Notes: generated from the sequence alone by a model not told the origin. A stretch of DNA of 64,000 nt from CAWEYO01 sp963813315 (GCA_963813315.1 CAWEYO010000003.1:105573-169572), one strand, 5' to 3'; positions 1-9,766 are shown, counted from the first letter of the stretch. Program-made: numbers and translations.

Positions 1-131
1 CGGCCACTATCTTCATCGACGACAACCCGAGCAATATCGAGGGCGCCAAGGCTGCCGGGTGGCAGGCCGTCCTCTTTCAGGACGCCAAAGCGCTCGAGGA
101 TGACCTCGATCGTTTCGGGGTGGTGCCGTGA
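1..131 (+). CDS. HAD-family hydrolase, C-terminal fragment
   Basis: The gene enters from the left edge; only the last 43 codons are visible, with the frame starting at base 3 and a TGA at 129-131. The peptide contains IDDNPSNIEGAKAAGW, the typical motif IV region of HAD-superfamily (IA subfamily) phosphatases, where the acidic pair binds Mg2+ and the GA..AGW segment closes the Rossmann fold. Substrate cannot be told from this fragment. It converges on ccrM with 28 bases between the stops. Confidence 0.75.
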   Translation, partial: ATIFIDDNPSNIEGAKAAGWQAVLFQDAKALEDDLDRFGVVP

Positions 132-159
132 TTGGGGAAACGGCACACCGTCACTCCAG

Positions 160-1293
160 TCAGGCGCCGGCTCGCTCCATGCCGAGGCGGACGATGCGGC
201 GAAGTTCGTCGATCTGCGTCAATCCGCCATTTCGCTCATAGTGCCAGAACGTCCATCCGTTGCAGGCCCCAAGCCCTTGGACTTCAGCGCCGATGCGATG
301 GATGGAGCCCGCCCTGCCGCCGATCTCGAGCGTGCCGTCCGCGCGCACCCTGGCTGCCCATCGCTTCCTGGCATCGTAGAGAATCGTTCCCGGCCTCATC
401 ATGCCTGAATCGATTAGGCTCACGAAGGCGACGCGAGGTTCGGCCCGCTTGCCTTGCATGACGGCAATATCGGCTTCGTCGAGCGGCCTGATCGTCGCAA
501 TGCGTTCCTCGGCGGCGTTGATATAGGCCTGCTCGCGCTCCACGCCGACAAAATTGCGGCCGAGGCGCTTGGCTACCGCACCGGTTGTTCCCGACCCGAA
601 AAAGGGATCGAGCACTACATCGCCCGGTTTGGTGGAGGCCATCATGATCCGAGCCAGCAGCGCTTCCGGCTTCTGCGTCGGATGCAGCTTGTCGCCATTG
701 GGATCCTTCAGGCGCTCGCTGCCCGTGCAGATGGGAAACAGCCAGTCCGAGCGCATCTGCACATCATCGTTCGACGCCTTCATGGCATCGTAATTGAAGG
801 TGTAGCCTTTGCCCTTCTGGTCTCGCGAGGCCCAGATCAGCGTCTCGTGCGCGTTCTGGAAGCGGCGCCCCCGGAAGTTCGGCATCGGATTGGTCTTGCG
901 CCAAACGACATCGTTGAGGATCCAGAACCCGAGATCCTGCATCGTAGCACCGACGCGGAAAATGTTGTGATAAGAGCCGATGACCCAGATCGTGCCCTGC
1001 GGTTTCAGAACCCGGCGCACGGCGAGCAGCCAGGCGCGCGTAAAGGCATCATAGGCCTCGAAGCTCTCGAAGCGATCCCAGTCATTGTCGACAGCGTCGA
1101 CTTTCGACTGGTCCGGGCGATGAAGATCGCCTTCAAGCTGGAGATTGTAGGGTGGGTCGGCGAAAACGACGTCGACCGATTTTTCCGGAAGCCTTTCGAG
1201 TGCGGCGACGCAATCGCCTCTAAGGATCGTGTTCAGCCATTCGGGCTGGGGGGAATAGGTTGGAAAATGGGCAAGCTTACGCACCACAGACAT
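160..1293 (-). CDS. ccrM: Cell-cycle regulated adenine DNA methyltransferase CcrM (GANTC)
   Basis: This is a beta-class N6-adenine DNA methyltransferase of 377 residues, the usual CcrM length. The catalytic DPPYNLQL motif lies near residue 45, followed by the target-recognition region. The SAM-binding DPFFGSGTTGAVAKRLGR motif lies near 235, and a C-terminal extension of about 80 residues matches the RAMA-type domain of CcrM proteins. The open frame extends upstream to 1434, but the ATG at 1291-1293 (MSVVRKLAHF) is chosen because homologues start there. In alphaproteobacteria CcrM methylates GANTC after replication and is usually essential. It is divergent from the next HAD gene across a 164-base promoter region. 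Confidence 0.93.
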   Translation of the reverse strand: MSVVRKLAHFPTYSPQPEWLNTILRGDCVAALERLPEKSVDVVFADPPYNLQLEGDLHRPDQSKVDAVDNDWDRFESFEAYDAFTRAWLLAVRRVLKPQGTIWVIGSYHNIFRVGATMQDLGFWILNDVVWRKTNPMPNFRGRRFQNAHETLIWASRDQKGKGYTFNYDAMKASNDDVQMRSDWLFPICTGSERLKDPNGDKLHPTQKPEALLARIMMASTKPGDVVLDPFFGSGTTGAVAKRLGRNFVGVEREQAYINAAEERIATIRPLDEADIAVMQGKRAEPRVAFVSLIDSGMMRPGTILYDARKRWAARVRADGTLEIGGRAGSIHRIGAEVQGLGACNGWTFWHYERNGGLTQIDELRRIVRLGMERAGA

Positions 1294-1457
1294 GAAAATA
1301 CCCGGCATTACGCGTGACTGTTTACTGGCTGTTATGGTTACCGCTCGGCGTAAATATTTAGTGAAACGCCTGCTGTATTTGCTGTCGGCGCCGCCATCGT
1401 GTATGTGGCGCCTCTTCCGGCCCCTGCCTGCCAACCCTCCATTCGGTCCCCATTGCC

Positions 1458-2147
1458 ATGACCCTGCCTGAACTTGTCATATTCGATTGCGACGGCGTTC
1501 TCGTCAATTCCGAGATCATCGCCTCGCGCGTAGAGGCGCAGCTTCTAACCGCCGCCGGATACGAGATTTCGCCGGAAGAACTGTCGGAGGCCTATGCGGG
1601 GCTCACCTTCAAGGACATCATGCTGCGTATCGAGGAGAAGTCGCGAATCCCGTTTCAGGCATCACTCATCGATCAGGCTGAAATTCTGGTCGACCGGCGC
1701 CTCGCCAACGAAGTCCGCGCCATCGAAGGCGCCCACGAGGCGGCGGCAGCGGTGGCCGCCAAGCGGTGCATCTGCTCGAATTCGCGCCACGATCGGCTCG
1801 ATGCGATGCTGACCAGGACGCGGCTGAAGCCTTTCTTCGAAGGCCGCGTCTTTTCTTCGCTGGAAACGCCTTCCGGCAAGCCGAAGCCGGCGCCGGACGT
1901 GTTTGTCTTTGCCGCGAGCGAAATGGGCGCCGACCCCGCCCGAACCTTCGTCATCGAGGATTCCGTTCACGGTGTTGCCGCGGCGAAAGCTGCCGGCATG
2001 AGGGTCATCGGCTTCACCGGAGCTGCCCACACTTATCCGGGTCACGCCGACGCGTTGACCGGCGCAGGCGCCGAAACGGTGATCCGCCGGTTAGCGGAAT
2101 TGAAGAGCACAATCACCGCACTGGCGGCGTGGTCGGAAGATGCCTGA
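1458..2147 (+). CDS. HAD-IA family phosphatase (phosphoglycolate phosphatase/beta-phosphoglucomutase-like)
   Basis: The 229-residue cytosolic protein has the full HAD signature. Motif I is FDCDGVLVNSE near residue 9, with the first Asp as nucleophile and the second as acid/base. A helical cap follows, motif II is CSNSR near 106, motif III is the Lys in GKPKPAPDVF, and motif IV is VIEDSVHGV near 165. The NSE after motif I and the small cap fit phosphomutase-like or phosphoglycolate phosphatase-like members. The actual sugar phosphate substrate cannot be assigned. It stands alone, divergent from ccrM and convergent with the next lipoprotein gene. Confidence 0.85.
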   Translation: MTLPELVIFDCDGVLVNSEIIASRVEAQLLTAAGYEISPEELSEAYAGLTFKDIMLRIEEKSRIPFQASLIDQAEILVDRRLANEVRAIEGAHEAAAAVAAKRCICSNSRHDRLDAMLTRTRLKPFFEGRVFSSLETPSGKPKPAPDVFVFAASEMGADPARTFVIEDSVHGVAAAKAAGMRVIGFTGAAHTYPGHADALTGAGAETVIRRLAELKSTITALAAWSEDA

Positions 2148-2150
2148 CAC

Positions 2151-2705
2151 CTACTGCGGTTTCTTCGGTGGACCCTCGTCATAACCCGCGAAAATCTGGA
2201 TGTTCCTTTCGGGCGGGATCGGGATCGACACGTTGGGTTCGCTGACCAGCCATTGCGTCAATTCGGTACCGACCGTGACTTGATGCTTATGAAGCTCTGA
2301 ATAGAGCACCTCTTCGCCGCGCACCACGACGATCCGTATCGGCATCGTCACATTGCCGGCCTTGCCCGCCGGACCGGGCACGACCTTTCCGGCGACTGCC
2401 ACGTTCATGGTCAGCCTCCCGTCGGCCTCCTTGCAACTGCGCGTAACATCGGAAATCGAGGCCTGGTAGATGATCTTGCTTGGATCGTTCTCGGCACCCT
2501 TTTGATAGGTCGTGAAGAAGGCGGTCCCTTCGCGCAGCGTGATCGAAGGGCAGTAGGCGCGGAGCTCGCTTGCGAGAATCTTTCCCTCCGGCGCTTTCAT
2601 GTCTGCGGCTGCCTTGGCGCTGTCGCTTGATTGGCAACCCGCGGCGGCGAGCATAAAGCCAGCCAGGGCAAAACCCGTGAAAAAGCTACTCTCATTTGAA
2701 ACCAT
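2151..2705 (-). CDS. Hypothetical lipoprotein
   Basis: The 184-residue product has a signal peptide ending in the lipobox LAAAGC (Cys near residue 25), so it is predicted to be lipidated and held in a membrane facing the periplasm. The mature part begins with a charged stretch and then shows a beta-rich domain with ELRAYCPSITLREGTAFF and later EPNVSIPIPPERNIQIFAGYDE. The open frame is longer (to 2942), but the ATG at 2703-2705 is chosen because it directly precedes the signal peptide. Similar short lipoproteins occur next to thrC in rhizobia (from memory). Function is unknown. Its start is 126 bases from the divergent thrC start. Confidence 0.7.
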   Translation of the reverse strand: MVSNESSFFTGFALAGFMLAAAGCQSSDSAKAAADMKAPEGKILASELRAYCPSITLREGTAFFTTYQKGAENDPSKIIYQASISDVTRSCKEADGRLTMNVAVAGKVVPGPAGKAGNVTMPIRIVVVRGEEVLYSELHKHQVTVGTELTQWLVSEPNVSIPIPPERNIQIFAGYDEGPPKKPQ

Positions 2706-2831
2706 GCAGCACTTCCCTCTCGCGCACGGGCCGTCTATAGCAACGCGGCGTCGAAAATGCGACCGGCGCGGTGCAGTTATCCAGAGCCTGAAGCATCCCC
2801 CATGCGGCGTTGCCGCTACGGACAGGTGACC

Positions 2832-4245
2832 ATGAAGTATGTCAGCACACGCGGGGAAGCCCCCGTTCTCGGTTTCTCCGACGCGGTCCTCGCCGGTCTC
2901 GCGCGAGACGGGGGACTTTATGTTCCGGCAAATTGGCCGCACTTCAGCGCCGCTGAAATCCGCGCCATGCGAGGCTTGCCCTATCCGGACCTGGCCGTTC
3001 GCGTGCTGGCGCCATTCCTGGACGGCGAGATCGCAGCTCCGGTGTTCGATCGGCTGGTGACGCGAAGCCTACGCGACGTTCCGCCACGAGGCGGTGTGTC
3101 CTCTCGTACAGACCGGACCCAACACCTTCGTACTCGAGCTTTTCCATGGACCGACGCTCGCCTTCAAGGACGTGGCGATGCAGCTCCTGGCGCGGCTGAT
3201 GGATCACGTTCTGGCCGAGCGCGGCCAGCGCGCGACGATCGCGGGCGCCACATCGGGCGACACAGGCGGCGCGGCGATCGAAGCCTTCGCCGGTCGCGAG
3301 CGCACGGACGTCTTCATTCTGTTCCCGCACGGCCGCGTCTCGCCCGTACAGCAGCGGCAGATGACGACGTCGGCCGCTGCAAACATCCATGCGCTGGCCA
3401 TCGAGGGCAATTTCGACGACTGCCAGGCACTCGTGAAGGAAATGTTCAACGACCACCGCTTTCGCGACAGGGTTTCGTTGTCGGGCGTGAATTCGATCAA
3501 CTGGGCGCGGATCATGGCCCAGATCGTCTACTACTTTTCATCTGCAATTTCGCTGGGCGCCCCGGACCGGCCGATCTCCTTCACGGTCCCAACCGGCAAT
3601 TTCGGCGATATTTTTGCCGGTTACGCGGCAAAGCGCATGGGCTTGCCGATTGAGCGGCTGGTCATTGCCACCAATGACAACGACATACTCGCACGCACGC
3701 TCAAGAACGGCGAGTACCGAACCGAGCGCGTCGTGGCAACGACCTCACCTTCGATGGACATTCAGGTATCCTCCAATTTCGAGCGGCTGCTGTTCGAATC
3801 CAGCGGGAGGGACGCCTCTGTCGTCAGGCGACAAATGGCCGGACTGAAGCAGTCCGGCGCCTTCTTGATCGAGCAGGCGGAGCTCGATGCGATCCGCCGC
3901 GAATTCAGCGCCGGCCGTTGCTCGATGGCGCAATCCGCGGAGACGATCCGAGCGACGCTCGCATCGAGCGGCTATCTGCTCGATCCGCACACGGCAACCG
4001 CCATGCATGTCGCAACGGCCCACGCCGAGGCCAGCACGCCCATGGTCGTGCTGGCGACAGCCCATCCGGCGAAGTTTCCGGCTGCTGTCGAGGAAGCATC
4101 GGGGGTTGCGCCGAAGCTCCCAGCATGGCTTGATGGGTTGATGCGGCGCAAGGAAACATATGCGGTTCTTCCTTCCGAGCTAAAAATGGTGGAAGATTAC
4201 ATTAGCCGCCACAGCAAGGCGGAGCGCCAGGGAGCGAGTCATTGA
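2832..4245 (+). pseudogene. thrC: Threonine synthase, interrupted by a +1 frameshift
   Basis: Threonine synthase turns O-phosphohomoserine into threonine with PLP. The N-terminus (MKYVSTRGEAPVLGFSDAVL, ATG 2832) reads in one frame to about 3059, and the rest (VCPLVQTGPNTFVLELFHGP onward) reads in another. One extra base at about 3060-3063 restores the family's continuous reading if removed. The PLP-binding Lys lies in TLAFKDVAMQ, and the SGDTGGAA and TGNFGDIFAGY phosphate and cofactor loops are intact. Joined length is about 470 residues, normal for the long type. The stop overlaps the ATG of the M16 protease (TGATG), implying translational coupling. The partner gene thrB is intact at 11.9-12.9 kb. 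A sequencing error is as likely as a real lesion. Confidence 0.85.
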
Positions 4246-5537
4246 TGGGTGTAGAGGTTTGCCGTCTGTCGAACGGCCTGACAGTCGCCACCGAAGCCCT
4301 TCCTCATATCGAATCCGTTGCACTCGGTGTCTGGGTCAAGTCCGGAGCCCGCAACGAACGCGAAGACGAGCACGGTATCGCCCATTTGCTCGAGCACATG
4401 GCTTTCAAGGGCACGAACCGGCGCAGCGCCTGGAAGATCGCCTCCGAGATCGAGAATGTGGGTGGCGAGATCAATGCCGCCACCAGCGTCGAGACGACGT
4501 CCTTTTATGCGCGCGTGCTCGCCGACGACGTTCCGCTGGCCATTGACATCCTGGCCGACATACTGACGGACTCGAAATTCGACGCTGACGAGCTTGAGCG
4601 CGAACAGCACGTGATCCTGCAGGAGATCGGTGCGGCACACGACACTCCGGATGACATCGTCTTCGACCGCTTCACGGAGACTGCCTTCCGCCACCAGACG
4701 CTCGGTCGCTCGATCCTCGGTACGCCGGAGACCGTAAAGTCCTTCACGTCCGCCCAGCTTCACTCCTTCATGGAACGGCAGTATGGCGCGGATCGCATGG
4801 TCGTCGTTGCGGCCGGCGCGATCAAGCATGAAGATTTCGTGCGCGAAGTCGAAAACCGCCTCGGTTCGTACCGGGCCAAAGCCGAAAGCACGCTTCCCCA
4901 ATATGCCCACTATGTCGGGGGAGACTATCGCGAGAACCGCGACCTCATGGACGCCCAGATCGTGCTGGGGTTCGAAGGCCGCGCCTATCATGTCCGCGAT
5001 TTCTATGCATCGCAGGTCCTGTCGATGATTCTCGGCGGCGGCATGTCGTCGCGCCTCTTCCAGGAGGTTCGCGAGAAGCGCGGCCTCTGTTACTCCGTAT
5101 ATGCTTTCCACTGGGGTTTTTCCGACACCGGCATATTCGGTATCCATGCCGCCACGGGGCCAGGCGATATCGCCAGGTTGGTGCCGGTGATCGTGGGCGA
5201 ATTGCAGCGGACCGGCAAATCCATCGCGCAGGAAGAGCTCGACCGCGCCCGCGCCCAGTATCGCGCCGGGCTGGTCATGTCCGCCGAAAGTGCCGCCAGC
5301 CGGGCGTCGCAGATTGCGCGTCAGCTTCTCCTGTTCGGTCGGCCGATCGACAAGGATGAGCTTGTCGAGCGGCTTGCGAACCTGACCGTCGAGCGGCTGA
5401 CCGACCTGTCCTCGCGCCTGTTCTCGACCACGCCGACGGTGGCTGCCGTCGGCCCGGTCGGTACGCTGGCACCCTATGAGGCAATCCGGGACGCGCTGCC
5501 CACAGCGGACATTGCCGCGCGCAGTCTCGCCATCTGA
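4245..5537 (+). CDS. M16-family zinc metallopeptidase (processing-peptidase-like)
   Basis: A 430-residue peptidase of the pitrilysin/mitochondrial processing peptidase family. The inverted zinc motif HLLEH is near residue 46, with the downstream Glu region (ELEREQHVILQEI, near 122) supplying the third ligand. The C-terminal M16 domain includes the substrate-binding MILGGGMSSRLFQEVREKRG segment (residues about 260-280). No signal peptide is visible, so it is cytosolic. The ATG overlaps the thrC stop, and thrC-M16-acetyltransferase is a common alphaproteobacterial order (from memory). Its physiological substrate is unknown, though such proteins are related to the beta subunit of mitochondrial MPP. 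Confidence 0.9.
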   Translation: MGVEVCRLSNGLTVATEALPHIESVALGVWVKSGARNEREDEHGIAHLLEHMAFKGTNRRSAWKIASEIENVGGEINAATSVETTSFYARVLADDVPLAIDILADILTDSKFDADELEREQHVILQEIGAAHDTPDDIVFDRFTETAFRHQTLGRSILGTPETVKSFTSAQLHSFMERQYGADRMVVVAAGAIKHEDFVREVENRLGSYRAKAESTLPQYAHYVGGDYRENRDLMDAQIVLGFEGRAYHVRDFYASQVLSMILGGGMSSRLFQEVREKRGLCYSVYAFHWGFSDTGIFGIHAATGPGDIARLVPVIVGELQRTGKSIAQEELDRARAQYRAGLVMSAESAASRASQIARQLLLFGRPIDKDELVERLANLTVERLTDLSSRLFSTTPTVAAVGPVGTLAPYEAIRDALPTADIAARSLAI

Positions 5538-5554
5538 CATCGGAGCGCAAAGCT

Positions 5555-6139
5555 ATGTTTGCGCTGCCTTTTTTCCGCCGAGAGGTTCCGGCGTTGAAGG
5601 GGGCGCGCATCACCTTGCGCCTACCGGAGCCCAACGACTATCGCGAGTGGGCGGCCCTCAGGCGGGACAGCCGCGCCTTTCTTGAGCCGTGGGAACCGCG
5701 CTGGTCGCCCGACGAATTGGAACGCGGCGCCTGGCGTCACCGCATCCGCCGCTATCGCGAGGACTTCGAACAGGGGCTTGCCGTAGCCTTCTTCATCTTC
5801 GAGAGCCGCAGCGGAAAGCTTGCCGGTGGAATCACCCTCGGCAATGTAAGGCACGGTGTTTCCCAATCCGCACAGATCGGGTACTGGATCGGCGAGCGCT
5901 ACTCCGGCCGCGGCTACATGCTGGAAGCTCTCAGGCTGGTGATACCCTATGCGTTCGAGACGCTGAGGTTGCACCGTATCGAGGCAGCCTGTATTCCAGC
6001 CAATGCGCGCTCCGTCCGTGTGCTTGAAAAAGCCGGATTTCAGCGCGAAGGCCTCTTGCGATCCTACCTCCGGATCAATGGCAGCTGGCAGGATCATTAT
6101 CTCTACGCCCTCGTTTGCAACGGGGGCGGCAAGACATGA
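5555..6139 (+). CDS. rimJ: GNAT N-acetyltransferase, RimJ-like
   Basis: The 194-residue protein is a GNAT-fold acetyltransferase of the RimJ/RimL type, which acetylates the N-terminal amine of ribosomal proteins using acetyl-CoA. The N-terminal TLRLPEPNDYREWAALR strand-helix and YWIGERYSGRGYMLEAL (near 110-126, the acetyl-CoA pyrophosphate loop Q/R-x-x-G-x-G/A in relaxed form) support this. IEAACIPANARSVRVLEKAGF is the typical motif B. It follows the M16 gene by 17 bases and is likely cotranscribed. Symbol is given by family; the exact target protein cannot be read from sequence. Confidence 0.8.
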   Translation: MFALPFFRREVPALKGARITLRLPEPNDYREWAALRRDSRAFLEPWEPRWSPDELERGAWRHRIRRYREDFEQGLAVAFFIFESRSGKLAGGITLGNVRHGVSQSAQIGYWIGERYSGRGYMLEALRLVIPYAFETLRLHRIEAACIPANARSVRVLEKAGFQREGLLRSYLRINGSWQDHYLYALVCNGGGKT

Positions 6140-6145
6140 GGCTCT

Positions 6146-9037
6146 TTGTTGGTACGATTTTTAACGGGCGGGAAATTGCTGGCATTTGCGCTCGCCGCAC
6201 TTGTCACGATGTGCGCCATCTCCTCGGCGCATGCCACCGAGCCTATCAAGATTTCCCGTGACGACGTTGCGCTTGACCTCTCAGGCGCCGTCGAGATCTA
6301 TCGCAACCAGGGCGAAAATTTTCAGGTTTCGACAGCGCCCGGCCCGGACGCCATCGTCCGACGCATCGAGGTCGAGGCAAACGACGCGCGTTCAACAGGC
6401 GACTGGGCGGTGTTTGCACTGGCCAACTCGACGGACACGCAACTTGATCGGCTGATCGTGGCGCCGCATTTCCGCCTGGTGAATTCCGGAATGCTGTGGC
6501 CGGATCTCGGATCGAGCCGCATTGCCGCCATCACGCCGAGCGAAGGCTTCGCGCTTGACCGGGAGGCAAGTCCCGACGCAGACGTGTTCCGGGTGACGCT
6601 CAATCCGGGGTCGGTCGTCACCTTCATCGCCGAGTTGGCGTCACCGAAACTGCCGCAGGTCTATTTGTGGGATCCGGAGCCCTACAAGGACTCGGTCAAT
6701 TCCTATACGCTCTACCGGGGCATCGTCATCGGCATTTCCGGCCTGCTGGCGCTGTTCCTGACCATCCTTTTCGTGGTCAAGGGAACCTCGATGTTTCCGG
6801 CCACCGCGGCTTTGGCATGGTCTGTGCTGGCCTATATCTGCGTGGACTTCGGCTTCCTGAACAAGTTCATCGCCATTTCGCCGGGAAGCGAGCCGATCTG
6901 GCGCGCCGGCGCGGAAGTGGCGCTTGCCGCCACCTTCGTGGTCTTCCTGTTCACCTATCTCAATTTGAACAGATGGCACGGGCACTTCAGCTACGGCGTG
7001 CTCGTCTGGATCGTTGGCCTCGTCTTGATTGCTGGTTTGGCGGTTGTCGATCCGGCGGTAGCTGCCGGCATTGCCCGCTTCTCTTTCGCCGCCACCGGGG
7101 TCATCGGTATCGGCCTCGTCGCCTATCTCGGCTTCCAGGGTTACGACCGCGCCATCATGCTGGTGCCGAGCTGGCTGATGGTGCTGGTCTGGCTGGCCGG
7201 AACCTGGATGGCAATCACCGGCATACTGGACAACGATATCGTACAGCCGGCGCTCGGCGGCGGGCTGATACTGATCACCCTTCTGATCGGCTTTACCGTC
7301 ATGCAGCACGCCTTCGCCGGCGGAGGCTTCTATCAGGGCCTTTTCAGCGACATGGAGCGGCAGGCGCTGGCGGTGACCGGGGCTGGCGACACCGTGTGGG
7401 ATTGGGACGTGCTGCGCGACAGGGTAGTCACCCGGCCTGACATCAGCAACCAGCTCGGTCTGGCGCCGAACAGCCTCACGGGCCCGGCGCGCAACTGGCT
7501 GCCGGTCCTGCACGCGGACGACCGGGACACTTTCCGCACAACGCTCGATATGGTGCTCGAACACCGGCGCGGGCGGGTCTCCCAGAGTTTCCGACTGCGC
7601 GGTGCTGACGGACACTACCACTGGTTCGCCTTGCGGGCGCGTCCGGTCGTTGGTTCAGACGGCGAGGTTATCCGTTGCGTCGGAACGCTTGTCGATGTCA
7701 CCGAACAGAAGAAGGCAGAGGAGCGGCTGCTGCACGACGCGGTGCATGACAACCTGACCGGCCTGCCGAACCGCGAGTTGTTCCTCAACCGTCTGGACGG
7801 CATCCTCTCTATTGCCCAGAGCGAGGAAACGATTAAACCGACAGTTTTCGTTATCGACATCGACCGGTTCAAGCAGGTGAATGAAGGGCTCGGCATTTCG
7901 GCCGGCGATACGATCCTGCTGACCATCGCGCGACGGCTCCATCGCCTGCTGAAACCGCGCGATTCCCTGTCGCGATTCACTGGCGACCAGTTCGCCCTGA
8001 TGTTGCTCTCCGAACAGGACCCGGCCCGCATCGCCTCCGTCGCGGATGCGATCAAGCAGGCGATCCGGGCGCCCATCACCTTCGCGAAACGGGAGATCGT
8101 GCTTACCGCCTCGATCGGCCTGATCACCTGGACGCAGGCACAAACCTCCGCGGATGACATGGTAAAGGATGCCGAGCTTGCCATGCAGCAGGCGAAGCGG
8201 TTTGGCGGAGACCGCATCGAGCCGTTCCGACCGGCCTTCCGCTCGATCGGTACCGACCGGCTGCAGCTCGAATCCGACCTGCGCCGTGCCATCGAGCGCA
8301 AGGAGTTTACGCTGGCCTATCAACCGATCGTCCGGCTGGAAGACCGCTCGGTGGCCGGGTTCGAAGCTCTCTTGCGCTGGGAACACCCACGCCGCGGGAT
8401 CATCCCGCCCAGCGACTTCATTCCCGTCGCGGAAGGTTGCGGGCTTATCGTACAACTGGGCCTTTTCGCCATGCAGCGCGCCGCCGACGATCTCGCCCAA
8501 TGGCAGAAGCAGATCGGCGAGGCTCCACTCTCGGTCTCCGTCAATCTATCCAGCCGGCAGCTCATTCGCCGCGACCTCGTTGCCGATGTCCGCTCGGTGA
8601 TCGCACGTGCCAACCTGAAGCCCCGCTGCTTCCGGCTTGAACTCACCAAGTCGCTCGTTATGGACAATCCCGAGCAAACCAACCACGTGCTCTCGCAACT
8701 GAAGAAGCTCGGCATCGGCCTCTCGATCGATGATTTCGGGACCGGCTATTCCTCGCTCGCCTATCTGACGCGATTTCCTTTCGACACGATCAAGATCGAC
8801 AAAAGCTTCGTCGACGATGCCACGCCGAAGCGCGAGGTGCTCCTGCGGTCTATGATCAACATGGCGCACGACCTTGGCTTGTCGGTCGTGGCGGAGGGCG
8901 TTTCAGACGAAGGCGATGCGCTCCAGCTTCGCCAGATGGGCTGCGAATACGTCCAAAGCTTCGCCTTCGGTGCGCCGATGAGCGGCGAAGCCGTGCTCAA
9001 ACTCCTGAAGGAACAGTATCCGCTTGCTCAGGCGTGA
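6146..9037 (+). CDS. Membrane sensor with PAS, degenerate GGDEF and EAL domains
   Basis: A 963-residue cyclic-di-GMP protein. It has a signal peptide (residues 1-30), a beta-rich periplasmic domain (about 35-180), seven or so membrane helices (about 190-410, resembling 7TMR-DISM sensors), a PAS domain (about 415-525), a GGDEF domain (about 535-700) and an EAL domain (about 715-955). The GGDEF signature is TGDQF (residues 612-616), so cyclase activity is doubtful. The EAL (740-742), the DDFGTGYSSL loop and the KIDKSFV segment are intact, so it is probably a phosphodiesterase. The start is a TTG at 6146, preceded by GAGG five bases upstream. It overlaps the convergent yqgE stop by 10 bases. Confidence 0.9.
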   Translation: MLVRFLTGGKLLAFALAALVTMCAISSAHATEPIKISRDDVALDLSGAVEIYRNQGENFQVSTAPGPDAIVRRIEVEANDARSTGDWAVFALANSTDTQLDRLIVAPHFRLVNSGMLWPDLGSSRIAAITPSEGFALDREASPDADVFRVTLNPGSVVTFIAELASPKLPQVYLWDPEPYKDSVNSYTLYRGIVIGISGLLALFLTILFVVKGTSMFPATAALAWSVLAYICVDFGFLNKFIAISPGSEPIWRAGAEVALAATFVVFLFTYLNLNRWHGHFSYGVLVWIVGLVLIAGLAVVDPAVAAGIARFSFAATGVIGIGLVAYLGFQGYDRAIMLVPSWLMVLVWLAGTWMAITGILDNDIVQPALGGGLILITLLIGFTVMQHAFAGGGFYQGLFSDMERQALAVTGAGDTVWDWDVLRDRVVTRPDISNQLGLAPNSLTGPARNWLPVLHADDRDTFRTTLDMVLEHRRGRVSQSFRLRGADGHYHWFALRARPVVGSDGEVIRCVGTLVDVTEQKKAEERLLHDAVHDNLTGLPNRELFLNRLDGILSIAQSEETIKPTVFVIDIDRFKQVNEGLGISAGDTILLTIARRLHRLLKPRDSLSRFTGDQFALMLLSEQDPARIASVADAIKQAIRAPITFAKREIVLTASIGLITWTQAQTSADDMVKDAELAMQQAKRFGGDRIEPFRPAFRSIGTDRLQLESDLRRAIERKEFTLAYQPIVRLEDRSVAGFEALLRWEHPRRGIIPPSDFIPVAEGCGLIVQLGLFAMQRAADDLAQWQKQIGEAPLSVSVNLSSRQLIRRDLVADVRSVIARANLKPRCFRLELTKSLVMDNPEQTNHVLSQLKKLGIGLSIDDFGTGYSSLAYLTRFPFDTIKIDKSFVDDATPKREVLLRSMINMAHDLGLSVVAEGVSDEGDALQLRQMGCEYVQSFAFGAPMSGEAVLKLLKEQYPLAQA

Positions 9038-9633
9038 CCGGCGAAATGGCTGAGCCGCGCCAGGTCGATGCCGATGGACGCAAGGATGCGGTCGTATTTC
9101 CGGTCAATGTCGGAATCAAACAGCAGATCCATGCTGGCCGGACAGGTGAGCCAGCCATTTTCGGTGATCTCATGTTCGAGCTGGCCAGCGCCCCAGCCCG
9201 AATAGCCCAGTGCCATGAGCGCCTTCCGGGGGCCGCGACCCGAAGAGATCGCACGCAATATGTCGATCGTCGCCGTGAGGCAGATGTCCTCCGAAACCGG
9301 CAGCGAGGACTCGACCATGTAGTCGTCCGAATGAAGAACGAAGCCGCGGCTGCGATCAACCGGGCCGCCATTGCGCACGACAAGATCGCGCGCGGGCGCC
9401 TGAAGCCTGATGGCCTCCTGTTCGTTCAGGATGCCAAGCTGGACAAGCAGGTCCGGAAAGCGCAACGATTGGGTCTGATTGATGATCAGCCCCATGGCGC
9501 CCTCCTCACTGTGGGCGCAGACATAGATAACGGCGCGCGCGAAGCGGTCGTCCTTCATGCCGGGCATGGCAATCAGGAACTGATCGTCGAGGAAGCCGCG
9601 CGGCGCGGATCCTTTCTGACGCAGAAGATCCAT
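9028..9633 (-). CDS. YqgE/AlgH family protein (UPF0301)
   Basis: 201 residues, close to the family's usual length. FLIAMPGMKDDRFARAVIYV near residue 19, EEGAMGLIINQ near 43 and GYSGWGAGQLEHEITENGWL near 145 are hallmarks of the YqgE/AlgH family. Members are soluble and widespread in proteobacteria. Biochemical function is not established, and the AlgH name comes from an old link to alginate regulation. It converges on the EAL protein with a 10-base overlap of coding ends. Confidence 0.9.
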   Translation of the reverse strand: MDLLRQKGSAPRGFLDDQFLIAMPGMKDDRFARAVIYVCAHSEEGAMGLIINQTQSLRFPDLLVQLGILNEQEAIRLQAPARDLVVRNGGPVDRSRGFVLHSDDYMVESSLPVSEDICLTATIDILRAISSGRGPRKALMALGYSGWGAGQLEHEITENGWLTCPASMDLLFDSDIDRKYDRILASIGIDLARLSHFAGHA

Positions 9634-9766
9634 TCGCCAAACGTAACCTTTTTCTGCCGGCCTTTAAAGGTAGCTTTGAAACATGGGAGGGAGATTTCCC
9701 TTTCACGTGAAAATGATGCAAAGCGATCTTGCTCTAAGCATTGCGAAAATCCTGCTTGAGCATCAA

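Noticed and set aside
4239..5540. 433-codon minus-strand frame opposite the M16 protease
   Set aside because: High-GC antisense shadow of the M16 gene; no domain and wrong composition.
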